DNA of 64,000 nt. It comes from Citrobacter sp. Marseille-Q6884 (GTDB taxonomy: Bacteria; Pseudomonadota; Gammaproteobacteria; Enterobacterales; Enterobacteriaceae). The translations under genes and the position numbers were made by a program. The number at the start of each line of letters is the position of its first letter. The stretch's first letter is position 1. This document shows positions 42,968-52,194 of this stretch, one piece after another. The notes under the pieces are model-generated. The model was not told where the DNA came from, ran no database searches, and saw only the letters and a program-made list of their open reading frames with translations. The stretch spans positions 1,426,001 to 1,490,000 of the forward strand of contig NZ_CAMDRE010000002.1 in the NCBI RefSeq assembly GCF_945906775.1. The letters are read 5' to 3'.

Positions 42968-43969
42968 ATGATTGATACTTCCCTTCCTTTAACCGACGTC
43001 CATCGCCACCTTGACGGCAATATCCGTGCGCAAACGATTCTCGATCTTGGTCGGCAGTTCAATTTGACACTTCCGGCACAGACGCTTGAAATGCTGATCC
43101 CCCATGTGCAGATCACGTCTACAGAGCCCGATTTAGTCAGTTTTTTGTCAAAACTTGACTGGGGTGTCAAAGTGCTCGCCTCTCTGGATGCCTGTCGTCG
43201 CGTGGCCTTTGAGAACATCGAAGATGCTGCTCGTAACGGACTGCACTATGTTGAACTGCGCTTTTCACCAGGTTACATGGCGATGACGCATCAGCTTCCT
43301 GTTGCAGGGGTGGTTGAAGCGGTGATTGCCGGTGTACGTGAAGGCTGTAAGACGTTCGGCGTTGAAGCCCGCTTAATTGGCATTATGAGCCGTACCTTCG
43401 GTGAAGCAGCCTGTTTGCAGGAGCTGGATGCTCTGTTGGCGCATCGTGATCATATTACCGCGCTGGATCTGGCCGGTGATGAGCTGGGCTTCCCGGGGAG
43501 TCTGTTCCTGTCTCACTTCAATCGTGCACGCGACGCAGGCTGGCACATTACGGTACATGCTGGCGAAGCGGCCGGCCCGGAAAGCATCTGGCAGGCCATC
43601 AGAGAACTGGGTGCAGAACGTATTGGTCACGGTGTGAAAGCCGTAGAAGATCCTGCGCTGATGGATTTTCTCGCCGAACAGCGTATCGGGATCGAATCCT
43701 GCCTGACGTCAAATATTCAGACCAGCACCGTGGCCTCACTGGCAACCCATCCGCTGAAAACGTTCCTTGAACAGGGTGTTCTGGCCAGTCTCAATACGGA
43801 CGATCCGGCAGTTCAGGGTGTGGACATTATTCATGAATACACTGTTGCAGCACCGGCTGCAGGATTGACGCGCGAGCAGATCCGTCAGGCGCAAATCAAT
43901 GGCCTGGAAATGGCGTTTCTGAGTCATGAAGAAAAACGTGCGCTGCGTGAGAAAGTAGCTGCAGCATAA
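42968..43969 (+). CDS. add: Add, adenosine deaminase
   Basis: 333-residue zinc enzyme converting adenosine and deoxyadenosine to inosine and deoxyinosine in purine salvage. Metal and catalytic motifs are intact: HRHLDGN at the N-terminus, VHAGEAAGPES with the catalytic Glu region, GHGVKA and NTDDPAVQG. ATG 42968 matches the E. coli length and has GAG seven bases upstream; ATG 42956 would add four residues. Confidence 0.96.
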   Translation: MIDTSLPLTDVHRHLDGNIRAQTILDLGRQFNLTLPAQTLEMLIPHVQITSTEPDLVSFLSKLDWGVKVLASLDACRRVAFENIEDAARNGLHYVELRFSPGYMAMTHQLPVAGVVEAVIAGVREGCKTFGVEARLIGIMSRTFGEAACLQELDALLAHRDHITALDLAGDELGFPGSLFLSHFNRARDAGWHITVHAGEAAGPESIWQAIRELGAERIGHGVKAVEDPALMDFLAEQRIGIESCLTSNIQTSTVASLATHPLKTFLEQGVLASLNTDDPAVQGVDIIHEYTVAAPAAGLTREQIRQAQINGLEMAFLSHEEKRALREKVAAA

Positions 43970-43984
43970 CGACGTGAGTAAGAT

Positions 43985-44004
43985 GCGGCAGCCGGGGCTG
44001 CCGC
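43985..44004. terminator. hairpin between add and ydgJ
   Basis: GCGGCAGCC-GG-GGCTGCCGC between convergent genes; no long T-run. The tight loop would open to four or more bases in RNA. Confidence 0.6.
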
Positions 44005-44015
44005 CGTTAGTGTTC

Positions 44016-45056
44016 TCAGGCCAGGCACAGCGTAGAGCGGTGTTTGGCTGATTCAATTCCCAGTTCAATCAGTTCCATGATTTGAATAGCCTGTCTGGCC
44101 GGAACCGGGTTTTCTCCATTACCGTTCAGCGCATCACGGATGCCTGCATAGTAAGCCGGATAATTCCCTGGAACGGTTAACCAGGTTTCTTCCACGCGCT
44201 CTTCACCTTCGACCCGCGTTAATACGCCATCACGCATGTCATAGCCCCAGTCTTCTTGTGGCAGGCGCTCGCCATTTTTGAGGCGCTCTTCCTGCGGATC
44301 AAGACCGTATTTCACATAGCTGCCGCGCGATCCGTGAACGATATAACGGGCAGACTCGGCGGCGGCCAGCATGGTGCCGTGTAACACCACCCGACGCTGC
44401 GGATACGTCAAAATGGCATGGAAGTAATCCGTCGATTGCGCGCCTGGGCGAAGCTGAGCCAAATCCACGGTCAGGCTGACCGGCAAACCAAACAGGTTAA
44501 TCGCCTGATCCAGAAGGTGCGGCGCCAAATCATACCAGATACCACTCCCTGGGCCGCCCTGTTCACGCCAGCGGTCGCGGACCTGAGGACGAAAACGGTC
44601 AAAGTGAGATTCAAAATAGGCCACTTCACCCAATACACCGTCTGCCAGCAGAGCTTTCAGTGTCAGAAAATCACTGTCCCAGCGACGATTATGAAAAACA
44701 GAAAGCACACGCCCCAGGCTACGCGCCAGCGCATCCAGTTCGCGAGCTTGTGACAGTGTCACGGTAAAAGGTTTATCCACAACCACATGTTTTCCCGCTT
44801 CCAGAGCGGCTTTCGCCAACGGGAAGTGCGTATCATTGGGTGTCGGAATCACGATCAAATCGATATTCGGATCGTTAAAAAGATGCTTGGGCTCAGTAAC
44901 AACGGTTACCGAAGGCCAATCCGCCTTCACTTTTGTTTCATCACTACTGGACACCGCAGCCAGTTCAAGACCCGGTGTACCGACAATCAGGGGGGCATGG
45001 AAGGTTTTGCTGGCATAACCATAGCCAATTAGCCCAACGCGGATGTTGTCACTCAT
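44016..45056 (-). CDS. ydgJ: YdgJ, Gfo/Idh/MocA-family NAD(P)-dependent oxidoreductase
   Basis: 346 residues with an N-terminal Rossmann domain (VGLIGYGYASKTFHAP) and the family's catalytic-site motif DKPFTVT, followed by the alpha/beta substrate domain. It matches E. coli YdgJ throughout. The physiological substrate is not established. ATG 45056 gives the E. coli length; the frame extends five codons upstream. Confidence 0.93.
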   Translation of the reverse strand: MSDNIRVGLIGYGYASKTFHAPLIVGTPGLELAAVSSSDETKVKADWPSVTVVTEPKHLFNDPNIDLIVIPTPNDTHFPLAKAALEAGKHVVVDKPFTVTLSQARELDALARSLGRVLSVFHNRRWDSDFLTLKALLADGVLGEVAYFESHFDRFRPQVRDRWREQGGPGSGIWYDLAPHLLDQAINLFGLPVSLTVDLAQLRPGAQSTDYFHAILTYPQRRVVLHGTMLAAAESARYIVHGSRGSYVKYGLDPQEERLKNGERLPQEDWGYDMRDGVLTRVEGEERVEETWLTVPGNYPAYYAGIRDALNGNGENPVPARQAIQIMELIELGIESAKHRSTLCLA

Positions 45057-45297
45057 GTTATCGCCTCTCATCTCTGGACCGACCTATTTCACACCATACA
45101 TCACACCGTCACAATAGTTTAATAACCCTTGTGCGATGAAGGTTGTTACTTAACTTAAGTCAAACATATGCTACTTAGCGTTAACTTGCTGCGAATTAGT
45201 CGCAGAAATCGTTCCCATTGCTCTTGCCGTCGTATTTATTGATGAGTAACATTTACTTCCTGTGTTTATGGATAAATCAAAGCAAATGTCGTCAGTA

Positions 45298-45423
45298 ATG
45301 AATCGTCTTATTGAATTAACAGGTTGGATTGTTCTCACGGTCTCTGTCATTCTCCTGGGTGTTGCCAGTCATATTGATAACTACCAGCCGCCGGAACCTG
45401 CGGCTTCGGTGCAGAAGAAATAA
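45298..45423 (+). CDS. blr: Blr, 41-residue divisome-associated membrane protein
   Basis: 41 codons, too short for the usual gene-call cutoff. The product starts MNRLIELTGWIV, has one hydrophobic helix ending near HIDNY, then a polar tail (QPPEPAASVQKK). It matches E. coli Blr almost residue for residue, at the same place between ydgJ and cnu. Blr localises to the division septum and affects beta-lactam susceptibility. An in-frame ATG at 45268 would give a 51-residue form; neither start has a strong ribosome site. Confidence 0.92.
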   Translation: MNRLIELTGWIVLTVSVILLGVASHIDNYQPPEPAASVQKK

Positions 45424-45442
45424 CGTCCCGCACGCCCAGCAT

Positions 45443-45477
45443 AGCCCGGCAGCGATAACCTTAGACATTGCCGGGCT
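45443..45477 (+). terminator. hairpin after blr
   Basis: AGCCCGGCA / TGCCGGGCT with a 17-nt loop, 20 bp past the blr stop. Resembles a transcript-end stem or a REP-like remnant; no T-run. Confidence 0.5.
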
Positions 45478-45721
45478 GGCAGCAAAAGATGCAATTCTGT
45501 CAAAAAGAGCGAATTATGCGGCATCCCACGCTGGCGCATATTGCCTGCGATTGCGAAGCGCGTTACCCTTTCCGCAGGTGCTGAGCGCACCTGGTTTTCT
45601 ACCTATACGAAAATTCTTTTTTTACATTTGCGCACAAATTCGCGTTTACCTGTGCAGCGTTGTTTATTTTTTAATATTCACTACTCCGTTGGTATTATTT
45701 TATTAATATGGATATCCATTT

Positions 45722-45937
45722 ATGACCGTTCAGGATTACTTATTAAAATTCCGCAAAATCAGCTCACTCGAAAGTTTGGAAAAGCTGTTCGATCATCTTA
45801 ACTACACGCTGACTGACGATCGCGACATTATCAATATGTATCGCGCAGCGGATCACCGCCGTGCTGAGCTGATTTCTGGCGGGCGCTTGTTCGATGTGGG
45901 CCAGGTGCCAAAATCAGTCTGGCATTACGTGCAATAA
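45722..45937 (+). CDS. cnu: Cnu (YdgT), Hha/YmoA-family H-NS co-regulator
   Basis: 71 residues, nearly identical to E. coli Cnu/YdgT (TVQDYLLKFRKISSLESLEKL start, VPKSVWHYVQ end). It binds H-NS and StpA and modulates silencing of acquired DNA; in E. coli it was also isolated as an oriC-binding protein. No membrane segment or signal. The start is preceded by an AT-rich promoter with GGATATCCATTT. Confidence 0.95.
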   Translation: MTVQDYLLKFRKISSLESLEKLFDHLNYTLTDDRDIINMYRAADHRRAELISGGRLFDVGQVPKSVWHYVQ

Positions 45938-46028
45938 ACAAGAAAGTAGCGCTCATCGCTAAAAGCTTTATAATCATTGCCCCAAAATGAACGGCACGTC
46001 TGTTCATATGTGTAAACCTGGAGAAGAG

Positions 46029-46469
46029 ATGACTACAACACCGGCACAACGTATCGGAGGCTGGCTACTTGGGCCACTGGCCTGGCTGTTAGTCGCGTTG
46101 TTGAGCGCATCGCTGGCGTTATTACTTTATCTCACTGCACTGGCCACACCGCAGACGTTTAAAACGCTGGGTGAGCAAAGCACGGCGAATCTGTTCTTAT
46201 GGGGTATTTCCTTTATTACTGCCATTGCCATGTGGTACTACACGCTGTGGTTGACCATCGCGTTTTTCAAACGCAGGCAGTGCGTACCGAAGCACTATAT
46301 TATCTGGCTCCTGATTTCCGTGCTGCTGGCGATTAAAGCCTTTGCCTTCTCGCCTGTCCCGGATGCGTTTGCCGTGCGTCAGTTGTTGTTCCCATTATTG
46401 GCTGCCGCGCTGTTAGTGCCCTATTTCAAGCGCTCGCAACGCGTGAAGACGACGTTTGTGAACCCGTAA
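46029..46469 (+). CDS. ydgK: YdgK, DUF2569 inner-membrane protein
   Basis: 146 residues with four hydrophobic helices, matching E. coli YdgK (TPAQRIGGWLLGPLAWLL start, YFKRSQRVKTTFVNP end). Function unknown. ATG 46029 follows the site GGAGAAGAG, which decides the start; the open frame is 14 codons longer. It lies directly upstream of the rsx operon in the same direction. Confidence 0.9.
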   Translation: MTTTPAQRIGGWLLGPLAWLLVALLSASLALLLYLTALATPQTFKTLGEQSTANLFLWGISFITAIAMWYYTLWLTIAFFKRRQCVPKHYIIWLLISVLLAIKAFAFSPVPDAFAVRQLLFPLLAAALLVPYFKRSQRVKTTFVNP

Positions 46470-46545
46470 TAACCCTACAGTTAACCTGTTGTCGCCTGTT
46501 GTAGATTGACAGATAATAGGCGGCTTTTTTATTTCAGGCCGAAAA

Positions 46546-47127
46546 ATGACTGATTACCTGCTGCTGTTTGTCGGAACTGTACTGGTCAATAACTTTGTAC
46601 TGGTCAAGTTTCTGGGCCTTTGCCCCTTTATGGGTGTTTCCAAAAAACTGGAAACCGCAATGGGTATGGGCCTTGCCACGACCTTTGTAATGACGCTGGC
46701 CTCTATTTGCGCATGGCTGATTGACACCTGGATCCTCATCCCGCTCGATCTCATCTATTTGCGTACGCTGGCCTTTATTTTAGTCATCGCCGTGGTCGTG
46801 CAATTTACCGAAATGGTGGTACGCAAGACCAGTCCTGCATTGTATCGCCTGCTGGGGATCTTCTTACCGCTGATCACCACTAACTGTGCAGTGCTGGGCG
46901 TAGCCTTGCTGAATATCAACCTCGGCCATAACTTTTTACAGTCGGCGTTATACGGTTTTTCCGCTGCCGTCGGCTTCTCGCTGGTGATGGTCTTGTTCGC
47001 CGCCATTCGCGAGCGCCTTGCCGTGGCGGATGTTCCGGCCCCGTTTCGCGGTAATGCGATTGCGCTGATTACCGCTGGTTTAATGTCTCTGGCCTTTATG
47101 GGCTTTAGTGGTTTGGTGAAGTTGTAA
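46546..47127 (+). CDS. rsxA: RsxA (RnfA), Rnf-type electron transport complex subunit
   Basis: 193-residue inner-membrane subunit with six helices. Together with RsxB-G it forms an ion-coupled electron-transfer complex that, with RseC, keeps SoxR reduced in E. coli. The motif LGLCPFMGVSKK and the LITTNCAVLGVALL segment with a conserved Cys are typical and mirror those in RsxE. First gene of rsxABCDGE-nth; its stop overlaps the rsxB start by one base. Confidence 0.96.
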   Translation: MTDYLLLFVGTVLVNNFVLVKFLGLCPFMGVSKKLETAMGMGLATTFVMTLASICAWLIDTWILIPLDLIYLRTLAFILVIAVVVQFTEMVVRKTSPALYRLLGIFLPLITTNCAVLGVALLNINLGHNFLQSALYGFSAAVGFSLVMVLFAAIRERLAVADVPAPFRGNAIALITAGLMSLAFMGFSGLVKL

Positions 47128-47705
47128 TGAATGCTATCTGGATTGCCGTTGCCGCAGTAAGTCTGCTGGGTCTGGCGTTCGGCGCTATCCTGGGTTATGC
47201 CTCTCGCCGTTTTGCCGTTGAGGACGATCCGGTGGTGGAGAAAATTGATGAAATTCTCCCGCAAAGCCAGTGTGGACAATGCGGTTATCCTGGCTGTCGC
47301 CCTTATGCTGAGGCGATAGGTTGTCAGGGCGAAAAAATTAACCGTTGCGCGCCCGGTGGTGAAGCCGTGATGTTGAAAATCGCCACCCTGCTTAACGTTG
47401 ACCCGCAGCCGATTGATGGCGATGAGCAAGACGTGACGCCGGTGCGTATGCTGGCGGTCATTGACGAAAACAATTGTATCGGCTGCACCAAGTGTATTCA
47501 GGCCTGCCCGGTCGATGCCATCGTCGGTGCGACGCGTGCGATGCACACGGTAATGAGCGATCTCTGCACGGGATGCAACCTGTGTGTGGATCCGTGTCCG
47601 ACGCAATGTATTGAACTACGTCCAGTCGCCGAAACACCTGATAGCTGGAAGTGGGATTTGAACACTATCCCCGTGCGCATCATTCCCGTGGAACAACATG
47701 TTTAA
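47127..47705 (+). CDS. rsxB: RsxB (RnfB), Fe-S subunit
   Basis: 192 residues: an N-terminal membrane helix, a 4Fe-4S domain with CGQCGYPGC, and two ferredoxin clusters (CIGCTKCIQACP, CTGCNLCVDPCP). It carries electrons within the Rsx complex. It overlaps rsxC by 8 bp. Confidence 0.96.
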   Translation: MNAIWIAVAAVSLLGLAFGAILGYASRRFAVEDDPVVEKIDEILPQSQCGQCGYPGCRPYAEAIGCQGEKINRCAPGGEAVMLKIATLLNVDPQPIDGDEQDVTPVRMLAVIDENNCIGCTKCIQACPVDAIVGATRAMHTVMSDLCTGCNLCVDPCPTQCIELRPVAETPDSWKWDLNTIPVRIIPVEQHV

Positions 47706-49812
47706 TCTATTCTCTGCATTCAGAAAAAACAAAATCTGGGACTTCGATGGCGGCATTCACCCACCGGAGATGAAGACCCAGTCAAATGGTACGCCATTGC
47801 GACAGGTGCCACTGGCGCCGCGTTTTATCATCCCCTTGAAGCAGCATATTGGCGCTGAAGGTGAACTGTGCGTCAACGTCGGCGATCACGTTCTGCGTGG
47901 TCAGGCGCTTACCCACGGGCGAGGCCGGATGCTGCCGGTCCATGCCCCTACCTCAGGTACGGTGGTCGCCATTGCACCGCACTCCACGGCGCACCCTTCC
48001 GCATTAGCCGAACTGAGCGTCATTATTGATGCCGATGGCGAAGATCGCTGGATTGAACGCGACGGATGGGCAGATTATCGTTCCCGCAGCCGTGAAGAGT
48101 TGATTTCACGGATTCACCAATACGGCGTCGCTGGATTGGGTGGCGCAGGTTTTCCCACCGGCGTGAAATTGCAAGGCGGCGGAGATAAAATTGAAACGCT
48201 GATCATTAACGCTGCAGAGTGTGAACCCTACATCACCGCGGATGATCGCCTGATGCAGGATTGCGCGGCGCAGGTGGTGGAAGGTATTCGGATACTCGCG
48301 CATATTCTGCAACCTCGCGAGATACTGCTCGGCATTGAAGATAACAAACCGCAGGCCATTTCCATGCTGCGTGCGGTACTGGCTAACTCGCACGATATCA
48401 GTTTGCGTGTGATCCCGACAAAATACCCGTCAGGCGGGGCCAAGCAACTGACGCAAATTTTGACCGGAAAGCAAGTTCCCCACGGTGGACGCTCCTCAGA
48501 TATCGGTGTACTGATGCAAAACGTCGGTACCGCCTATGCGATCAAACGTGCAGTCATTGACGGGGAGCCGATCACCGAACGTGTCGTCACGTTGACAGGC
48601 GAAGCCGTCAGCCGTCCCGGCAACGTCTGGGCGCGATTAGGTACCCCGGTGCGTCATTTGCTCAATGATGCGGGCTTTTGCCCTTCTGCTGAACAGATGG
48701 TTATTATGGGCGGCCCGTTGATGGGCTTCACCCTTCCCTGGCTTGATGTTCCCGTGGTGAAGATCACCAACTGTCTGCTTGCTCCGTCGGCCAGCGAAAT
48801 GGGTGCGCCGCAGGAAGAAAAAGGCTGTATCCGCTGCAGTGCCTGCGCTGATGCCTGCCCCGCTGATCTTTTGCCTCAACAGCTTTACTGGTTCAGTAAA
48901 GGGCAACAGCACGACAAAGCAACAACCCACAATATCGCTGATTGCATTGAATGCGGTGCGTGTGCCTGGGTCTGTCCAAGCAATATTCCCCTGGTGCAAT
49001 ATTTCCGTCAGGAAAAAGCGGAAATCTATGCAATCAGTCAGGAAGAAAAACGCGCAGCGGAAGCAAAAGCGCGGTTTGAGGCCAGACAAGCTCGCCTGGA
49101 GCGTGAAAAAGCCGCGCGTCTTGAACGTCATAAAAGTGCTGCGGTACAGCCTGCGGCGAAAGATCATGATGCGATTGCCGCCGCCCTTGCCCGCGTAAAA
49201 GCCAAACAGACACAGGCGATGCAGCCGGTGGTTATTCAGGCAGGCGAAAAACCGGACAACAGCGCTGTTATTGCGGCCCGCGAGGCGCGTAAAGCGCAGG
49301 CGCGCGCTAAACAAGCTGAAAATTCGCAGACTGAACCGAACAGCGCTGAGGCAGATCCACGCAAAGCCGCCGTTGAAGCAGCAATTGCCCGTGCCAAAGC
49401 GCGCAAGCTTGAACAACAAACCCCTGCTGAAACAGCCGAACCGGTTGACCCGCGTAAAGCGGCCGTTGAAGCAGCGATTGCCCGCGCCAAAGCGCGCAAG
49501 CTTGAACAACAAACCCCCGCTGAAACAGCCGAACCGGTTGACCCGCGTAAAGCGGCCGTTGAAGCAGCGATAGCCCGTGCCAAAGCGCGCAAGCTTGAAC
49601 AACAAACTCCCGCTGAAACAGTCGAGCCGGTTGACCCGCGCAAAGCGGCCGTTGAAGCAGCGATAGCCCGAGCCAAAGCACGTAAGCTTGAGCAGCAAGC
49701 CAACGCTGAAACGACCGAGCAGGTCGATCCCCGCAAAGCAGTCGTCGCGGCCGCTATTGCACGTGCGCAGGCCAAAAAAGCCGCTCAGCAGCAGGTTGTA
49801 AACGAGGACTAA
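47698..49812 (+). CDS. rsxC: RsxC (RnfC), NADH-binding Fe-S subunit with C-terminal repeats
   Basis: 704 residues. The N-terminal two thirds are the NQO1-like NADH/FMN domain (GLGGAGFPTGVK, NAAECEPYITAD) and two 4Fe-4S motifs (CIRCSACADACP, CIECGACAWVCP). From about residue 450 a charged helical tail follows, ending in four nearly identical 31-residue repeats plus a partial fifth (DPRKAAVEAAIARAKARKLE...). E. coli RsxC is about 740 aa, so repeat number differs. It supplies electrons to the complex. No frameshift. Confidence 0.95.
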   Translation: MFNLFSAFRKNKIWDFDGGIHPPEMKTQSNGTPLRQVPLAPRFIIPLKQHIGAEGELCVNVGDHVLRGQALTHGRGRMLPVHAPTSGTVVAIAPHSTAHPSALAELSVIIDADGEDRWIERDGWADYRSRSREELISRIHQYGVAGLGGAGFPTGVKLQGGGDKIETLIINAAECEPYITADDRLMQDCAAQVVEGIRILAHILQPREILLGIEDNKPQAISMLRAVLANSHDISLRVIPTKYPSGGAKQLTQILTGKQVPHGGRSSDIGVLMQNVGTAYAIKRAVIDGEPITERVVTLTGEAVSRPGNVWARLGTPVRHLLNDAGFCPSAEQMVIMGGPLMGFTLPWLDVPVVKITNCLLAPSASEMGAPQEEKGCIRCSACADACPADLLPQQLYWFSKGQQHDKATTHNIADCIECGACAWVCPSNIPLVQYFRQEKAEIYAISQEEKRAAEAKARFEARQARLEREKAARLERHKSAAVQPAAKDHDAIAAALARVKAKQTQAMQPVVIQAGEKPDNSAVIAAREARKAQARAKQAENSQTEPNSAEADPRKAAVEAAIARAKARKLEQQTPAETAEPVDPRKAAVEAAIARAKARKLEQQTPAETAEPVDPRKAAVEAAIARAKARKLEQQTPAETVEPVDPRKAAVEAAIARAKARKLEQQANAETTEQVDPRKAVVAAAIARAQAKKAAQQQVVNED
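49354..49797 (+). repeat. 93-bp tandem repeats in the 3' end of rsxC
   Basis: Four full in-frame units starting at 49354, 49447, 49540 and 49633, and a diverged partial unit from 49726. Units 2 and 3 are almost identical at DNA level, which suggests recent duplication or conversion. The unit length (31 codons) keeps the frame. Confidence 0.92.
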
Positions 49813-50865
49813 ATGGTATTCAGAATAGCAAGCTCCCCCTATACCCATAACCAGCGCCAGACATCGCGAATCATGCTGCTGGTGTTAATTGCGGCATTGC
49901 CGGGGATCGCCGCACAGCTGTGGTTCTTTGGCTGGGGAACGTTGTTCCAGATAATCCTGGCCTCCGTCAGCGCTATCATCGCTGAAGCCGGTGTGCTTAA
50001 GCTGCGTAAACAACCCGTTGTCGCTATCTTAAAAGATAACTCCGCCTTGCTTACAGGGCTGCTGCTGGCTGTCAGTATCCCCCCGCTTGCACCGTGGTGG
50101 ATGGTCGTACTCGGTACCGTTTTCGCGGTGATCATTGCCAAGCAACTGTATGGTGGTCTGGGACAGAACCCGTTTAACCCTGCGATGATTGGCTATGTCA
50201 TTCTGCTTATCTCATTCCCGGTTCAGATGACCAGTTGGCTTCCGCCGCATGAAATTGCGGCCACGGTGCCAGGGTTCTTTGATGCGCTGAACGTTATCTT
50301 TACCGGCCATACCGCTGTCGGCAGTGATATGAACGCGTTAAGAATGGGGATCGATGGTATCAGTCAGGCGACACCGCTCGATACGTTCAAGACCTCGCTG
50401 CACGCAGGGCGCACCGTTGAACAAGTGATGCAGTACCCGATATACAGCGGGATGTTCGCAGGCGCGGGTTGGCAGTGGGTGAACCTTGCCTGGCTGCTCG
50501 GCGGCGTCGTGTTATTGTGGCAAAAAGCCATTCGTTGGCATATTCCGGTCAGCTTTCTGCTATCACTCGCTTTCTGTGCGACATTGGGCTGGCTTTTCTC
50601 TCCAGAATCGTTGGCTTCGCCACAGTTGCATCTCCTCTCTGGTGCAACCATGCTTGGCGCATTCTTTATTCTTACCGACCCCGTTACGGCATCAACCACG
50701 AATCGCGGGCGTCTGATTTTTGGTGCACTTGCAGGTTTATTAGTGTGGCTGATTCGCAGTTTTGGTGGGTATCCAGATGGTGTGGCCTTTGCGGTATTAC
50801 TGGCAAATATCACCGTTCCGCTGATTGATTACTACACCCGCCCGCGCGTGTACGGACATCGCTAA
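49813..50865 (+). CDS. rsxD: RsxD (RnfD), membrane flavoprotein subunit
   Basis: 350 residues with about nine to ten helices. The covalent FMN site is T187 in DGISQATPLD, as in E. coli. Starts one base after the rsxC stop codon. Further conserved blocks: YGGLGQNPFNPAM and ILTDPVTAST. Confidence 0.95.
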   Translation: MVFRIASSPYTHNQRQTSRIMLLVLIAALPGIAAQLWFFGWGTLFQIILASVSAIIAEAGVLKLRKQPVVAILKDNSALLTGLLLAVSIPPLAPWWMVVLGTVFAVIIAKQLYGGLGQNPFNPAMIGYVILLISFPVQMTSWLPPHEIAATVPGFFDALNVIFTGHTAVGSDMNALRMGIDGISQATPLDTFKTSLHAGRTVEQVMQYPIYSGMFAGAGWQWVNLAWLLGGVVLLWQKAIRWHIPVSFLLSLAFCATLGWLFSPESLASPQLHLLSGATMLGAFFILTDPVTASTTNRGRLIFGALAGLLVWLIRSFGGYPDGVAFAVLLANITVPLIDYYTRPRVYGHR

Positions 50866-50874
50866 GGACACATC

Positions 50875-51495
50875 ATGCTGAAAACGATTCGTAAACACGG
50901 TATCACTCTGGCACTGTTTGCCGCGGGATCTACGGGGTTAACCGCGGCAATCAATCAGTTGACCAAGTCCACTATTGATGAGCAGGCTACGCTTCAGCAA
51001 CAAGCGTTGTTTGATCAAGTTCTGCCTGTTGGCAGCTACAATAACAACCTGCGCAACAGTTGCTATCTGGTCAACGCCCCGGCCCTGGGCAAAGGTACAC
51101 ACCGTGTTTATATTGCCCGTCAGGACGATCGTCCTGTTGCGGCCATTCTGGAAGCTACCGCACCTGATGGTTATTCCGGCGCGATTCAACTGCTGGTCGG
51201 TGTGAATTTTAGCGGGACCGTACTGGGTTCACGGGTCACAGAGCATCATGAAACGCCTGGACTGGGTGACAAAATTGAGTTGCGTCTTTCCGACTGGATA
51301 ACCCATTTTAGTGGCAAAACCATTAGCGCAGAAAATGATCCCCACTGGGCGGTGAAAAAAGACGGTGGCGACTTCGACCAGTTCACGGGGGCGACCATCA
51401 CGCCCCGCGCGGTGGTGAATGCGGTGAAACGCGCCGGTCTGTTTGCGCAAACGCTGCCTGCGCAGCTTCCTCAACTTACCGCCTGTGGAGAATAA
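50875..51495 (+). CDS. rsxG: RsxG (RnfG), periplasmic flavoprotein subunit
   Basis: 206 residues with one N-terminal membrane anchor and a periplasmic FMN-binding domain. The covalent FMN threonine is T174 in DQFTGATITPRAV. Conserved GYSGAIQLLVG and HHETPGLGDKIE blocks are present. Starts 9 bp after rsxD. Confidence 0.95.
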   Translation: MLKTIRKHGITLALFAAGSTGLTAAINQLTKSTIDEQATLQQQALFDQVLPVGSYNNNLRNSCYLVNAPALGKGTHRVYIARQDDRPVAAILEATAPDGYSGAIQLLVGVNFSGTVLGSRVTEHHETPGLGDKIELRLSDWITHFSGKTISAENDPHWAVKKDGGDFDQFTGATITPRAVVNAVKRAGLFAQTLPAQLPQLTACGE

Positions 51496-51498
51496 ACC

Positions 51499-52194
51499 AT
51501 GAGCGAAATTAAAGACGTTATTGTCCAGGGATTATGGAAAAACAACTCCGCCCTGGTACAGTTACTCGGTATGTGCCCGCTGCTGGCGGTAACCTCGACC
51601 GCCACCAATGCACTGGGTCTGGGATTAGCAACAACACTTGTACTGACGCTGACTAACCTGACCATCTCAGCCTTGCGTCGCTGGACGCCGTCTGAAATCC
51701 GTATTCCGATATATGTCATGATCATCGCCTCGGTAGTCAGTGCCGTACAGATGCTGATCAACGCGTATGCCTTTGGCTTGTATCAGTCCCTGGGGATCTT
51801 CATCCCGCTGATTGTCACCAACTGTATTGTTGTCGGTCGCGCTGAAGCCTTTGCCGCCAAAAAAGGCCCGGCACTCTCTGCGCTGGATGGTTTTTCCATC
51901 GGCATGGGTGCGACAGGTGCCATGTTCGTTCTGGGTTCATTGCGTGAGATTATTGGTAACGGGACATTGTTTGATGGCGCAGACGGCCTGCTGGGTAACT
52001 GGGCTAAAGTGCTGCGCGTCGAAATTTTCCATACTGATACGCCTTTCCTGTTGGCTATGCTGCCGCCGGGTGCGTTTATTGGTTTGGGGCTGATGCTGGC
52101 CGTTAAGTATCTTATTGATGAGAGAATGAAAAAACGTCGTGCCGAAGCTGTCGTGGCCGACAGCCCGGCAGGTGAAACAGGGAATGTGTCATGA
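51499..52194 (+). CDS. rsxE: RsxE (RnfE), membrane subunit
   Basis: 231-residue inner-membrane subunit with six helices, homologous to RsxA in inverted topology. LLGMCPLLAVTSTATN and VTNCIVVGRAEAFA are the paired motifs. Its stop overlaps the nth start (ATGA), so nth is translationally coupled. Confidence 0.95.
   Translation: MSEIKDVIVQGLWKNNSALVQLLGMCPLLAVTSTATNALGLGLATTLVLTLTNLTISALRRWTPSEIRIPIYVMIIASVVSAVQMLINAYAFGLYQSLGIFIPLIVTNCIVVGRAEAFAAKKGPALSALDGFSIGMGATGAMFVLGSLREIIGNGTLFDGADGLLGNWAKVLRVEIFHTDTPFLLAMLPPGAFIGLGLMLAVKYLIDERMKKRRAEAVVADSPAGETGNVS

Noticed and set aside
49354..49797. CRISPR array
   Set aside because: The repeats are contiguous 93-bp coding units without unique spacers, in frame with rsxC.
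48637..49848. 403-codon ORF antisense to rsxC, and the 179-codon antisense frame at 49236-49775
   Set aside because: Open only because the repeats lack stops on the opposite strand; composition is low-complexity Cys/Phe/Arg or Ala/Ser-rich, without a ribosome site or homology.
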